This document shows positions 32,721-42,796 of a stretch of DNA of 64,000 nt, piece after piece. A model generated the notes under the pieces. That model was not told the origin of the DNA. It ran no database searches and saw nothing but the letters and a program-made list of their open reading frames with translations. The DNA comes from Capniomyces stellatus. Its lineage: Eukaryota; Kickxellomycota; Harpellomycetes; Harpellales; Legeriomycetaceae. The stretch lies in assembly GCA_001661515.1 (NCBI GenBank), contig LUVW01000002.1, forward strand, positions 565,850-629,849, written 5' to 3'. The position numbers and the translations under genes were made by a program. Position 1 is the stretch's first letter, and each line of letters starts with the position of its first letter.

Positions 32721-34610
32721 ATGTCTTCCCATACAATGTCAAAGGTTTGGAACTTGTGGAACAAAATTGGTGGTGACCAGCCTGCCTCAAGAGAAAGAAA
32801 AAAGTACTACAAATTCGGAAAAGTAATGGGTAAGTTTGACTCCTACACACATGTACCAACTTTTGTTTTTATGTCCATTTATATCCTGTTACAGTCTCAC
32901 TACCAAGCCAACACACAACAAGAACAAGAACAAGCACCAAAACTTTTAACTTTTCCTACTGTTCTTTGATAATAAATATAAAATTAATAGGCTCGGGTAC
33001 TTTTGGTGAAGTAAAATATGCTATTTTCACTCCTACTAACCAAGAAGTAGCCGTCAAAATCATCAAAAAGACTTCGTTAAATGGCGACGAAACCATGGTA
33101 AGAAAGGAAATATCCGTGGTTGAAGGCCTTGACCACCCCAACATTGTCAAACTACTCGATTGGTTCCAATCCAAGTCCAAGTACTACTTGGTATTCCAAC
33201 TGTAAGTTTTCACATTGTACATATTCATGTGCGATTCCACTCCACTCCATTTCTACTCACTTTTTTACTATTGAATACCGCCATTAAATATTCGCAAACC
33301 TAGTATTTACATCAATCTTGTGCTTTTATACATATATATATATCTATATAACTTAGCTGCACTGGTGGTGAACTGTTTGAAAAAATTTGTGAGCGCGGAA
33401 ATTTCTCTGAAAAAGACGCTGTCCCTATCATGCACGTTGCATACTCTGCCATCAGCTACTTGCACAACATTAATATTGTCCACAGAGGTAGATATAAAAC
33501 TATATGGCTTATATACGTGAATAATGACAAAAATGATTTCAATAAAATAAAAAAAATGACAAAAATGACAAAAATGACAAAAATGACAAACAAACAAAAA
33601 AAATAATGAAAGAATGGCCAGAGCTTTTATCTAGATATACAAAAAAGAAAATTGAAAAAGAAAATTGAAAATAAAAAAGATAACTCTTCATAATGACATA
33701 CATGGTATACATATATTCATTATCACCCAAATAGACATCAAACCCGAGAACCTTTTGTTTTTGAAAGATGAAGAGAACTCACCTCTGATGCTGGCTGATT
33801 TCGGTATTTCTAGAGTCGTGACTGGCGACGACCAGATTTTAAGCACTGTCTGTGGCTCATATGGTTACACTGGTAAACACTCTATTTCTACTTGTTTATT
33901 TATTTTCCTTGTGTTTTCTTATCTATTGAACCATCAATTGAGCCATCAATTGAACTATTGTTTTGCTTGGTTTTCTTAGCTCCTGAAGTCATTTTACGCC
34001 AAGGCTATGGTAAACCTGTTGATATTTGGAGTTTGGGTGTTGTTACATTCTCCATTCTTTGTGGCTACTCGCCATTTTGGAAGTACGAACAAATCCCCGA
34101 AATGATCAACGCAATGCAGAATGGCATGCTTGAATTCGATGATAGATACTGGTGGGGTATCTCTGAAGAAGGTAACCCTTACTATAGCATACCACACTCA
34201 CATTGTACCCTTTATTATTTCTATGTAGTTGTTGCCACTACAATCGATTTTGCTGTTTTGTTTGTTGCTTGATTTTCACATGGTCCATTTTACTGATTAT
34301 TCCTCTCTCTTTTTTTCCTTCTTATTTGCCCGTCTATTTAGCCAAAGACTTGATTCGAAAATGTCTTGACCCAAACCCAGCTACCAGAATCACCGCTGAA
34401 GAATGTCTTAAACACCCATGGCTAACCGGTATTGCTGCCTCATCACACGATTTGTTGCCAAACGTCAGAGAAAACTTCAATCCTCGCAAGGCCTTCAAAG
34501 ACGCTATTGCCAAAGTCAGAGCTGTCAACCGTCTTCGCCAGCCCAACCTTTCTGATGAACACTCTAGCTCCTCTGAATGCTCCAAAGCCAACACTCCGGA
34601 AAAAGAATAG
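32721..34610 (+). CDS. Calcium/calmodulin-dependent protein kinase, CaMK1-like
   Basis: Six exons (32721-32829, 32991-33201, 33357-33487, 33735-33872, 33980-34171, 34342-34610), all in phase, encode 349 residues. It is a Ser/Thr kinase with every catalytic feature intact: glycine loop [11 protein letters not shown] lysine in VAVKII (residue 59), HRDIKPEN (aspartate 151), DFG (172-174) and APE. The activation loop [14 protein letters not shown] keeps the threonine (about 188) that CaMK kinases phosphorylate in CaMK1/4. After the kinase domain, [20 protein letters not shown] resembles the autoinhibitory and calmodulin-binding helix of CaMK1, so regulation by Ca2+/calmodulin is likely. The tail ends in a short Ser-rich segment. 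Its 36-residue N-terminal part is basic and unremarkable. Confidence 0.93.
33549..33590. repeat. (AAAAATGAC)n intronic microsatellite
   Basis: About four perfect copies of a 9-bp unit lie in the third intron of the CaMK-like gene. No function is evident. Confidence 0.85.
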
Positions 34611-35369
34611 CTTGCTTACTTCCTCCTTACCTCCCCCCCCCCTTCTCACGTCAGGCTTAATCCCTTTTATATTTGACCTTTATAATTATCGTATTTTATC
34701 TTTACACTCTTTCCGAAACTATTTTTATAAACAGTCTGTATTGTTAAAATTATTTACTTATTTTTTTTAGCCCACTATATTTTACAAGAATATCTTTATA
34801 AAAATATACAATTGCTATATTGATCATTATTTTTCGACCTTTTCTTTTCTCTTTTTTCTTAGGTTAAAAAAGAAAAAAGAGAAAAGAACAGACAAACCCT
34901 TGATCTGGAATTGGACACAAAAATCCGACTCTAGCCCTATCTACAAAGACACGGAACTTGGAAAAAGACTTGGCCAAATCTATTTGTATGCTCGTTCTTG
35001 TGGATTAAAGCCGATTTGAATAACACTAATAATAGCAATTGTTATTAATGGAATTGAATCTAAAAAAGATACACTGTCATAGCATTCGAAAGCAACACTC
35101 GAAAGCAGCACTCCAATATGTTTACACACAAACGTTTTAAAATTAAAATTTACCTTGGCTTCTAAAAATTGTTGCCTACAAGCCCAAAAGCTGATATTTA
35201 ACTCTATCCTTTATGTCTTGATCTTGGAGAGAAAAAAAACCAGATAAAAAAAAACTATAAAAACTGAAGCATGTTATCGTGTATTCCAATAACTCAAACA
35301 TATATCTTTCTCAATATTATCCTATTGTCTAACCCATAAAACAATAACAACAAAAACAACAATAAAACA
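34611..35369. other. Intergenic region downstream of the kinase
   Basis: About 760 bp. It contains a C run at 34631-34640, a strong inverted repeat (listed separately) and a 42-codon open stretch at about 34890-35020 without recognisable family. Otherwise AT-rich. Confidence 0.4.
34844..34886. repeat. Perfect 17-bp inverted repeat (hairpin)
   Basis: The left arm, 34844-34860 (CTTTTCTCTTTTTTCTT), is exactly complementary to the right arm, 34870-34886, across a 9-base loop. Transcribed, it would form a pyrimidine/purine hairpin about 235 bases after the kinase stop codon. It could be a 3'-end or RNA-stability element, or just a consequence of low-complexity sequence. Confidence 0.75.
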
Positions 35370-35801
35370 ATGTTATCGACAAAATCAAGCATTATTGTGT
35401 TCTCATCGATTCTTCTGGCAACATCCAACATTGCACCTGTATACGGGAACCACAACTATAACCGTGAAAACGCACCATCAAACATTCAGCACACCGCTCT
35501 AGCCGCATCTGAGCGAGATTCTGACTTGGCTGTTGAAGAACCGCAAAACAAAAACAACATCGACACCATTCGCTTGGGCAGAAACAACGCTGCCGAATAC
35601 GACAGCCAACCAAACTCGCCCAGCTTCTCACGCTCAATGCTCCAATCATCAATCTCATCCATATCCTCGGCAGCCAACAATCTAAACTCTACTAGCGCCA
35701 AGAACGTTTATGATGCTTCATCTTCAAACAGAATCAGCCATAGCCCGCTTCGATTTGTCAGGGATATTGTTGTTTTGGGGTTTGCCATCCAATATCTCTA
35801 A
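35370..35801 (+). CDS. Small secreted Ser/Asn-rich protein
   Basis: A single exon of 143 codons. The N-terminus is a good signal peptide: MLSTKSS, hydrophobic IIVFSSILLATSNIAPV, then a likely cleavage before NHNYN. The mature part is rich in Ser, Asn and Ala with no cysteine, no recognised domain and no repeats. The C-terminus is short and hydrophobic (DIVVLGFAIQYL) after a small-residue stretch, so a weak GPI-anchor signal is possible. An A/C-rich leader (acaataacaacaaaaac) precedes the ATG, typical of an expressed fungal gene. It may be a wall or secreted small protein; function unknown. Confidence 0.6.
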   Translation: MLSTKSSIIVFSSILLATSNIAPVYGNHNYNRENAPSNIQHTALAASERDSDLAVEEPQNKNNIDTIRLGRNNAAEYDSQPNSPSFSRSMLQSSISSISSAANNLNSTSAKNVYDASSSNRISHSPLRFVRDIVVLGFAIQYL

Positions 35802-35880
35802 ATTGACAGCAATAATAGCCTAGTATCCTATCTTCCTATCCTTTTTTTTAACAGGCGCTCTTTCCCCTCTTTTTTCTTCC

Positions 35881-36262
35881 CTCCTTTCCCTCCTTTCCCT
35901 CCTTTCCCTCCTTTCCCTCCTTTCCCTCCTTTCCCTCCTTTCCCTCCTTTCCCTCCTTTCCCTCCTTTCCCTCCTTTCCCTCCTTTCCCTCCTTTCCCTC
36001 CTTTCCCTCCTTTCCCTCCTTTCCCTCCTTTCCCTCCTTTCCCTCCTTTCCCTCCTTTCCCTCCTTTCCCTCCTTTCCCTCCTTTCCCTCCTTTCCCTCC
36101 TTTCCCTCCTTTCCCTCCTTTCCCTCCTTTCCCTCCTTTCCCTCCTTTCCCTCCTTTCCCTCCTTTCCCTCCTTTCCCTCCTTTCCCTCCTTTCCCTCCT
36201 TTCCCTCCTTTCCCTCCTTTCCCTCCTTTCCCTCCTTTCCCTCCTTTCCCTCCTTTCCCTCC
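35881..36262. repeat. 9-bp minisatellite (CTCCTTTCC)n, about 42 copies
   Basis: A head-to-tail array of the 9-bp pyrimidine unit runs for about 380 bp without a visible mismatch. The plus strand is all pyrimidine and the minus strand all purine (GGAGGGAAA). It lies between the stop codons of two convergent genes. The long RRERRERRE and EGKEGKEGK open frames read from it are artefacts of the 9-bp period. Confidence 0.97.
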
Positions 36263-36831
36263 CTTTCTCTTTCTTCGTTTTCACCCATTTCCCAGACGTA
36301 TTTTAGTGTGTTTATGTTAAAATAGTTTTTATCTAGTGATTTTAAAGCAAGCAGAAGCACTGGAGCAAATGGAACCTAATAAAAACTTGCTATATACCAA
36401 TAATTTATGTTAAAATCCTGTTTTATCATTATTGATGTTCTACACAAAAGTCGTCTTTAAAAGATACAAAACCTATAATATATTAACCATATGACTAAAT
36501 AACGAATAAAAGGTAAAAAAAAAAAGGTAGGAAATAAAAATCTAATGATAGTTGATGAGTAAAACTACTAGGTATTTCGTAGCTATTGCTTTGAGGTGGT
36601 AAAAGGAGTAATATAAAGGAGGATATTTTTATAGTTTAGCAGGTTGGATATATAAATAGCGCTCATCACTTGAAAGTGTTCTGACAAGTGATGTTTTTAT
36701 CTAATTGTTAGTTGTCAGCTTTAGTAAGAATAGTTTGATTGAATGCAGTCGGTGAGCGTGACTGTAAATTAATGAGCTTGTAAGTAATCTGTAAAAAAGG
36801 AAGAAGAGGTGTTGGAGAGCTGTTTTTCGTG
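36263..36831. other. Convergent intergenic region
   Basis: About 570 bp, AT-rich, between the minisatellite and the stop codon of the next minus-strand gene. Nothing recognisable. Confidence 0.4.
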
Positions 36832-37852
36832 TCAGGAGTTCCAAGAGTAGTACTTTTGGTAAACATTGTACACCCATTGCTGCTGAATCTGGTTTATACT
36901 TCGACGAGAAGTGACACTTCTAAACCCCTTTTTGGATAGTTTAGGCTTTATCACCAAGTAGCAGTCCACATAGCGACTGCTGTGGTCGTAGCGCGAAACA
37001 GCCGAGTTATATAAAGACTCGTCTTTCTGTTGATCTTCAGTAAAATCGCTATGGTTCAAGTATTCAAGCATGTAGTCGCCACCGTTTTCATCGCCACCGT
37101 CTTCATCACCACCACCATCACTGCTACTGTCATCATCGCTACTTTCATTTGACTTTTGCAAAATCTCAATTGGTACATCATCAGCTTCGTACCAACCAAC
37201 AGAAAGTGTTTTACAGCTAAATACTTTACATTCATTTCTACATTCATTGCTGTACAGGTCATCTGCACCATCCTCATGTTTAATCATGTCGCTAGCACAG
37301 CAGCTTTCTTGCTCAACGCTTGAAACCTGGGCTGGCTTGGCTTTGTTGTTCCCAAAATATAAACTCAGCTCCTCGGCTATTTTGGATCTGTGTTTGATAA
37401 GAACCGATACACTCTGCTTTCTTGTAAAGACAGCCTTTTGGGGTTTTATCTTACTTTCTATTACTGGTAAGCAATTCGTATTTCTGATGTTTCTATTTAG
37501 CCCAAATCTACCGCAAGGCCTTGAAATTGAGCTTTGTGTATATTTTAAAGACTTGATGTATTCCTTTGACTTTGATTCCTTGTTGAGATAAAACATGGGG
37601 AGTAAGATGGGTGTCTTTGCTATCTTGTGCACATTTAACAATCCCACCTAAGTAGTTGGTATTTTTTTTTTAAAAAACTCGTTTAGTTGTATGCTCTGTG
37701 TGTTGTAATGTGGGCCAAATTATTATTAATAAAAGCACAAGGTCTTGCTGTTCGCATAAAAAAGGCCAAGCTATTAATTTTCTCGGAAACAAATTTTCCT
37801 TTAAAAAGGCACATCAAAGATTTATTCATTTAACATAAAGTACACCTACCAT
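36832..37852 (-). CDS. Hypothetical protein with acidic Asp/Glu/Gly tract
   Basis: An open frame of 271 codons (37647-36832) has no in-frame ATG at its upstream end. A good 3' splice site (CCAACTACTTAG) sits exactly at 37648. Upstream, ATG immediately followed by GTAGGT at 37852-37844 would make a three-base coding first exon, joining in phase 0 to give MVGLLNVHKIAK. The protein has basic N-terminal and C-terminal parts, a cysteine-bearing middle (NECRNECKVFSCK) and a strongly acidic stretch (SSDDDSSSDGGGDEDGGDEN). No domain is recognised. The locus looks coding because of its length and amino-acid content, but the start is uncertain and an unseen longer first exon is possible. Confidence 0.45.
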
Positions 37853-38433
37853 GGTAGACTCTTCTGCTGTTTGTATGCTGGTGGGTGACCAAGAAAAGTT
37901 GGAAAACTATGTAGTTTATAGAATTTGACAACATTAGTATTTAACTCAAAAGTTTACTTTTTTTAAAAAATAAATTAATGGATATTAGGCTGGTGAGTAA
38001 AAAAAAAAAAAATACAATGGTGATAATCATTCAACTCGGGAGTCAAAAATTATCTAAATTGATGTGGGTTTGTGTACTTTTTTATTTCTAATTACGTCCC
38101 CAAGAACTCCCCCTCTCTCTCTCTCATCCCAATAGAGTAAATTTAATGGTTGTGAAAAAAAGCCAAATTAATCACGAGTGATCACGCTTTTCAATCAAAA
38201 TTTGTATGATAAGAACAAATTACCACAAAATTACCATAAAGGTATAAAAACACAACAACACGTTAAGAACAACAAAAAAAATTACACCAATACCAATCAA
38301 TTAACAAAAATAAAGTCACCACTCTAATTTATTTTTTTACCTTTGAATTTAGCACTAGCACCTTGTCATTGACAGATGTCTATATGATGGTTGGGAGTAA
38401 GGAAGTATGCATAAAAGTGCATTAGTGATTTGG
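37853..38433. other. Intergenic region
   Basis: About 580 bp, AT-rich, including a 13-A run near 38000 and a CT-rich run at 38110-38123. A 25-codon plus-strand open frame at 37851-37928 shows no family features. No gene is supported. Confidence 0.35.
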
Positions 38434-38774
38434 TCAAGAATAGCAAGCCCAAAAAAAAAAAGAAAAAAAAGCCAGCAGCGGAAGAATAAGAGAAAGGCAA
38501 GTTAGCAAACCCTAATTAAAAGCAATCAATCGCCGATAAGTATATTTACCTTGAATTCCAGAACGATGGGCACTACTTCCTTAACAAAGTCCGAGTATTT
38601 TCCAAAAGAGCCTTTGATTTCGTAGGTGTGGTAAATATTCTTCAGCTCGGTACACATAGCTGAAAACAGCAAGTACATTGTAATCGTAAACAACACGAAC
38701 ACACTTTGCTCACCGATAGACTTTTCTTTGGTTGCTCCCAACTTTGATAACTCTTGATACTTAACAACGGCCAT
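38434..38774 (-). CDS. Possible small membrane protein, two exons
   Basis: ATG at 38774 starts MAVVKYQELSKLGATKEKSI, then a hydrophobic span (VFVLFTITMYLLFSAMC) and a soluble stretch ending ...VLEFK at GTAAAT (38549). A TTAATTAG 3' splice site at 38512 joins in phase 0 to GLLTCLSLILPLLAFFSFFF and a stop at 38434-38436, for about 100 residues with two membrane segments. The second exon crosses A/T homopolymers, so its frame depends on exact run lengths. No family is recognised. It may be a short lineage-specific membrane protein or a chance open frame. Confidence 0.3.
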
Positions 38775-40761
38775 TGTGTATTTGCAGCAAAAATCCTTAA
38801 CACTATTATGCTTAAACTGTCGTTTCGATTCGTTTACAATTCTTTCCTTTGACGCAAGAAGAAGAAAAGTGTATGTTCTTAGATTTGTGTTTGTGGAAGA
38901 AAAAAAAATGAAAACTGTAATTCGAGTTTGAGGCGGGGCTTGGTAACGATATAGTCTGCGTATATCTATCTGCTTTATGTGTATCGGATAGTGATATCGA
39001 GTAATATTTGGATAATAAACCTGTGTTCGCTCTGAGATAATTGTATTCTTTAAATCCCGATTCAAAGAATCAATGCAAAGCAAAAGATATTATCGCAACC
39101 AACAGCTTAGCAGTCTATGCTGAGTTTATGGGCTGATAATATATATCGAGTTTAGTGTTGGTATCTACTATTGAAAGACATAAATCTATGTATCTAGGAA
39201 ATAATGAATGGTTATACTGACTCAAGTATACCACAGCCTAAATACTGGCCTTATTTCCAGCTGGTGTGTTGATATGGATATATTAAACGGTCCGTAATTA
39301 GGGTAGAAGAGAGTTGAAAAAAGATATTAACTGAAATGAGTATAAAGAATTGCTTAGTGGAAAATTGTTTGTAAAATTCAAACAAAACATTTTTCCCTAC
39401 TAGGTACCATGGGGGGGTTGAGTGTAAAAAAAAATAGTGAAAATAATTTCATATTGTATAAGGTAAGACAGCAGTTGCTAATTCAAACTTTACAAATTCA
39501 AGTACAATTTTATGTAAAGCATTCCTTTTCAACTATTTGACCATTTGCCAAAACTCGGCTATGATTAAAGAGCGTGTTAGGATATGTAAATACAAAGCAA
39601 GAGTATATGTTGGTTTTGAAAATGTTCTTTCTGCAATCAAAATGATCAGTCAGCCTTTTCAGAGATTTTATTTAGTTTGCAACGACAAAGAAAAACTAAG
39701 CTTTCTTTAGGGCTTTTGGTTATTTCGGGTGGGTTTTTTTGTTGTAAAAATTTCTTTAGACAAAGTACAATTTGCTCAGAAACAGCAAACACACAACAGC
39801 TTTTTTTTTTAAAAAACGTTGACACTGGTCATTTACGAATTATTATTTTCTTTTTTGCTTTTTTTGAATAATATTTTTTTTGTTTTTTTTGTCGAGTATT
39901 ACAAATTTTGATAAATTTTGGCAAATCTAAACGAGACGAGTTATATCAAAAGTCATGAATCTGCTCTTTGGAATTGAAGCTCGGGATTTGTCAAGCATAA
40001 AGGCTGTTTTTTTCTTTACAGGACATTATTTGCTCAAGCAATCAAGCTGTTGTAAACCTCTATCCCAATGGCCAGGCCGAGTTGGATTCTCTGTGTAATT
40101 AATTACAAAATCCGTGTTAGAGCAAAACAGTCAGATTTAATGCAAAGTGATTGTTCGTAAAACATTCATTCGCGTGAATTATATAATGGGCAAGCAAATT
40201 ATAAAAAGCAAAATCACACTCGCCCTCAATTCTCAATTACCTACTACCATATATATCTTTACTTGAAAGCATTTTTTTCCCAGATTGGCCTTGTTTATAC
40301 AAAATGTAAAATGCTATTGGCAGTGTTTATAACCAACACATTCAACAAAGTTGCTAAGCTCGTAAAATGGCTATTGGGGAGGTATTATTGGAAGGCTAGA
40401 TGTGGGGTTTTAAAGAAAAATATGCTGGAATTTTTCTTGAGTCAGGAATCAAATAATAAACTTTAATGTTTGACGGCAAAAGCCCATATTTTTCCCGTAT
40501 TGTATATATGTATATACGTAATCAACCTTGCCTATTGGGATAGTAGCTGGTTTTTTAAACTAGGATAATTAAAAAAAAAAGTGCAAAGCGGAAAAGCTTC
40601 ATAATAAACAAAAAGCTATAACAGTTACAATAAATAATTGCTATATAATCAAATAAACAAGAATAATTTTCTTAAATTCAAGCATTCGTCTATTTTATTT
40701 GATGGAGTTCAGAGTTTATTTTTAACTGAAAGTATTTTATTTTTATTTTTTGTTTATTCAG
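38775..40761. other. Gene-poor region
   Basis: About 2 kb, AT-rich with long homopolymers. A 47-codon open frame at 39955-40098 (starts MNLLFGIEARDL) and a 67-codon frame at 40263-40466 could be small exons of the TLC-like locus that follows, but no joined model is convincing. Nothing else is supported. Confidence 0.35.
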
Positions 40762-41272
40762 CATAAATTCCACCAATGGTGTCCAAAGCACGTTCACCTA
40801 CAAGCAACGTTGGCTTTCAAAGTATGGGGACTTCATACTTTATTTCACTTTTACATCTTGGCCTCACACTTTAGACGTGACAAAATTGGTCATAATCTCA
40901 ACGGTTCATTGTTTAGTAGCGCTCCCGTCGATTCTGGTGTATTTACCTGTCCCACCTCGTCTATACCACAAATACACTATTTTATACGTCGGGATGAATA
41001 GTGGCTCCAAATTTCACAGTCTGAAGAAAATGTATGGCAAACCAGAGTGCGCGATGTCAATAGTTGGTTTTACTTTAACGCATATGGCCTTCTATTCTGG
41101 ACCACAAGTAAGTTTAGGCTTACTAGTAAGTGCCGCTCATGAATATGTTAAATCGTCAGAGTATCGCTTTGCCATCCAAACATTTGGAAGCCTGATATGG
41201 TTTTTGTTGGACATACACAGTAGTAGCATTGGTGGCCTTAGCAATAACCAAGTAAAAGTATGCTTTGAGTGA
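40762..41272 (+). pseudogene. TLC-domain-like membrane protein fragment
   Basis: A frame open for about 170 codons begins right after a 3' splice-like TTTATTCAG. It reads as a multi-pass membrane protein. KLVIISTVHCLVALPSILVY resembles the S-x-x-H core of TLC (TRAM-LAG1-CLN8) domains, KKMYGKPECAMSIVGFTLTH their YGxxP..a..ig..l step, and FGSLIWFLLDIHSSSIGG their late G-x-(F/W)-L-L-(D/E)-x-S-S step. The usual aspartate after the G-Y-F-x-W step and the paired histidine are not preserved. No upstream exon with a start could be joined, and a GTAAGT lies inside the frame at about 41106. It may be a degenerate gene copy or an incompletely modelled gene. Confidence 0.35.
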
Positions 41273-42796
41273 TCCAGAGTAGCATTTGTAGCCCATGAGA
41301 AAGGCTAGCAGACATGCATCTGAATATTTCTGGTAAATGCCCTGACGCCAGCTGAATGCTGATCACTATTGCGCTTTTACTCGATAAAGCAGCGCTTTAA
41401 CTTGTAAAAGGTGACAAGTAATTATTTTTTTTTGTTTTGGTAAAAGCTATGATTCTGTTGTATGCAGTGTCGTACCATTAACTTTACTCCAGCTATTAAA
41501 TTAATAATAAGGACTTTGTGCTCTATTTAATTGACCTTTGGCAAATCCAAGTATCTTTTTGTGGAATTTGCACTCTGATAAATTTTTTTTATCGCTATTT
41601 TACCCAATAACCAACCCCAATTAAGGAAAGAAAAACAAATAGTGGTAGAATAAAGCAAATCAAGGTAAAATAAAACAAACCAATGGCTAAATAATTCAAA
41701 ATCAAATAGTAAAGTTATTACAAATCACCGTCAATTGATGTGTTTTTTTAGAGATAAATTCAGATAATGGCAAATAACAGGTAGGCTATTATATTACTCG
41801 AGAGATATCGAAGAATTAAAGATAAGGAATTATAAATCTTACAAAACGGCAATAAAGGGGCAAGAGCCAGTTAGTGGCTATTTTACTCTTAGTTAATGGT
41901 GTATGTAATTCAATTTAGCTTTTTTTGATTAAAAGATATAGTGGTGAAGAAATAGCTGTATTGCATTTCAGTAGTAGTGGTTGATAACGCTTGATTTAGA
42001 AAAATTGCTTTAAATTCTAATGCCGAGTTTATTTTAACAGCTTAGCTACTCTACTAGCAGATTGAAATATCACTGCAACTCGCCAATGATTTTTTGCTAG
42101 TTGAAAGTTTGATTTTGATTAGTCTTGATGAACAACATACGGAAAATGTGAAAAAGAGTAAAATAGTCGAGTGAAAAATCGGCTTTTACGTTTGATGGAA
42201 ATCCAAGTTAAATACCAATTTATGATCGGTAATTGGCTGAAAATAAAATAATTCAACAATCGCCGACTAAAATAGGATTATAAAGGTAACTGTAAAAAAA
42301 CAATTATTGATCTCAAGTCCAGCAGAGGCATTGCCAATAGTACAGATTACTAAACCCAACATGTTTCTAATATTAGGTGTAATCAGCTAAATCAAGGCCA
42401 AAATTAAGAAAGGATATATTAGTACAAGGAGAATCAACTAGAAAAAAAAAAGTACTAATTGGGCTGTGTGTTGGGGAAATCTGTGGCAAAAGTAGAACTA
42501 AAGTACCTATTAAAAGCGGGACTGGAGGGCTTAAAAATACAGACAACAAGGGAAGCATACTTTGAGCAGTTTATACAACACTATAAGTTAGTCGGCCAGT
42601 AATAAAGTGAAAAAAACTGAAAGGACAAGGGCAGTCAAAAAGAGAGTTAGCTCAAGGTAAAACCAACTGTTGCAGAAGCAAAGCTTACAAAAGTAGATTG
42701 GTATACCAAAGTACAAAAGCATTTCGAAAAAAAAGAGTAGAATTAAACAAATAACCGAGCTCAAGCAAGGATAGTAAAAAGAGTAAAGGTAAAGTA
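41273..42796. other. Intergenic region before the giant pseudokinase
   Basis: About 1.5 kb, AT-rich, no supported coding sequence. It should contain the promoter and 5' UTR of the pseudokinase gene. Confidence 0.45.

Noticed and set aside
35881..36262. CRISPR array
   Set aside because: The unit is 9 bp and tandem without spacers, and the window is eukaryotic.
35820..36360. Minus-strand open frames made of RRE or EGK repeats
   Set aside because: Frame-independent translation of a 9-bp minisatellite; no start context or non-repetitive domain.
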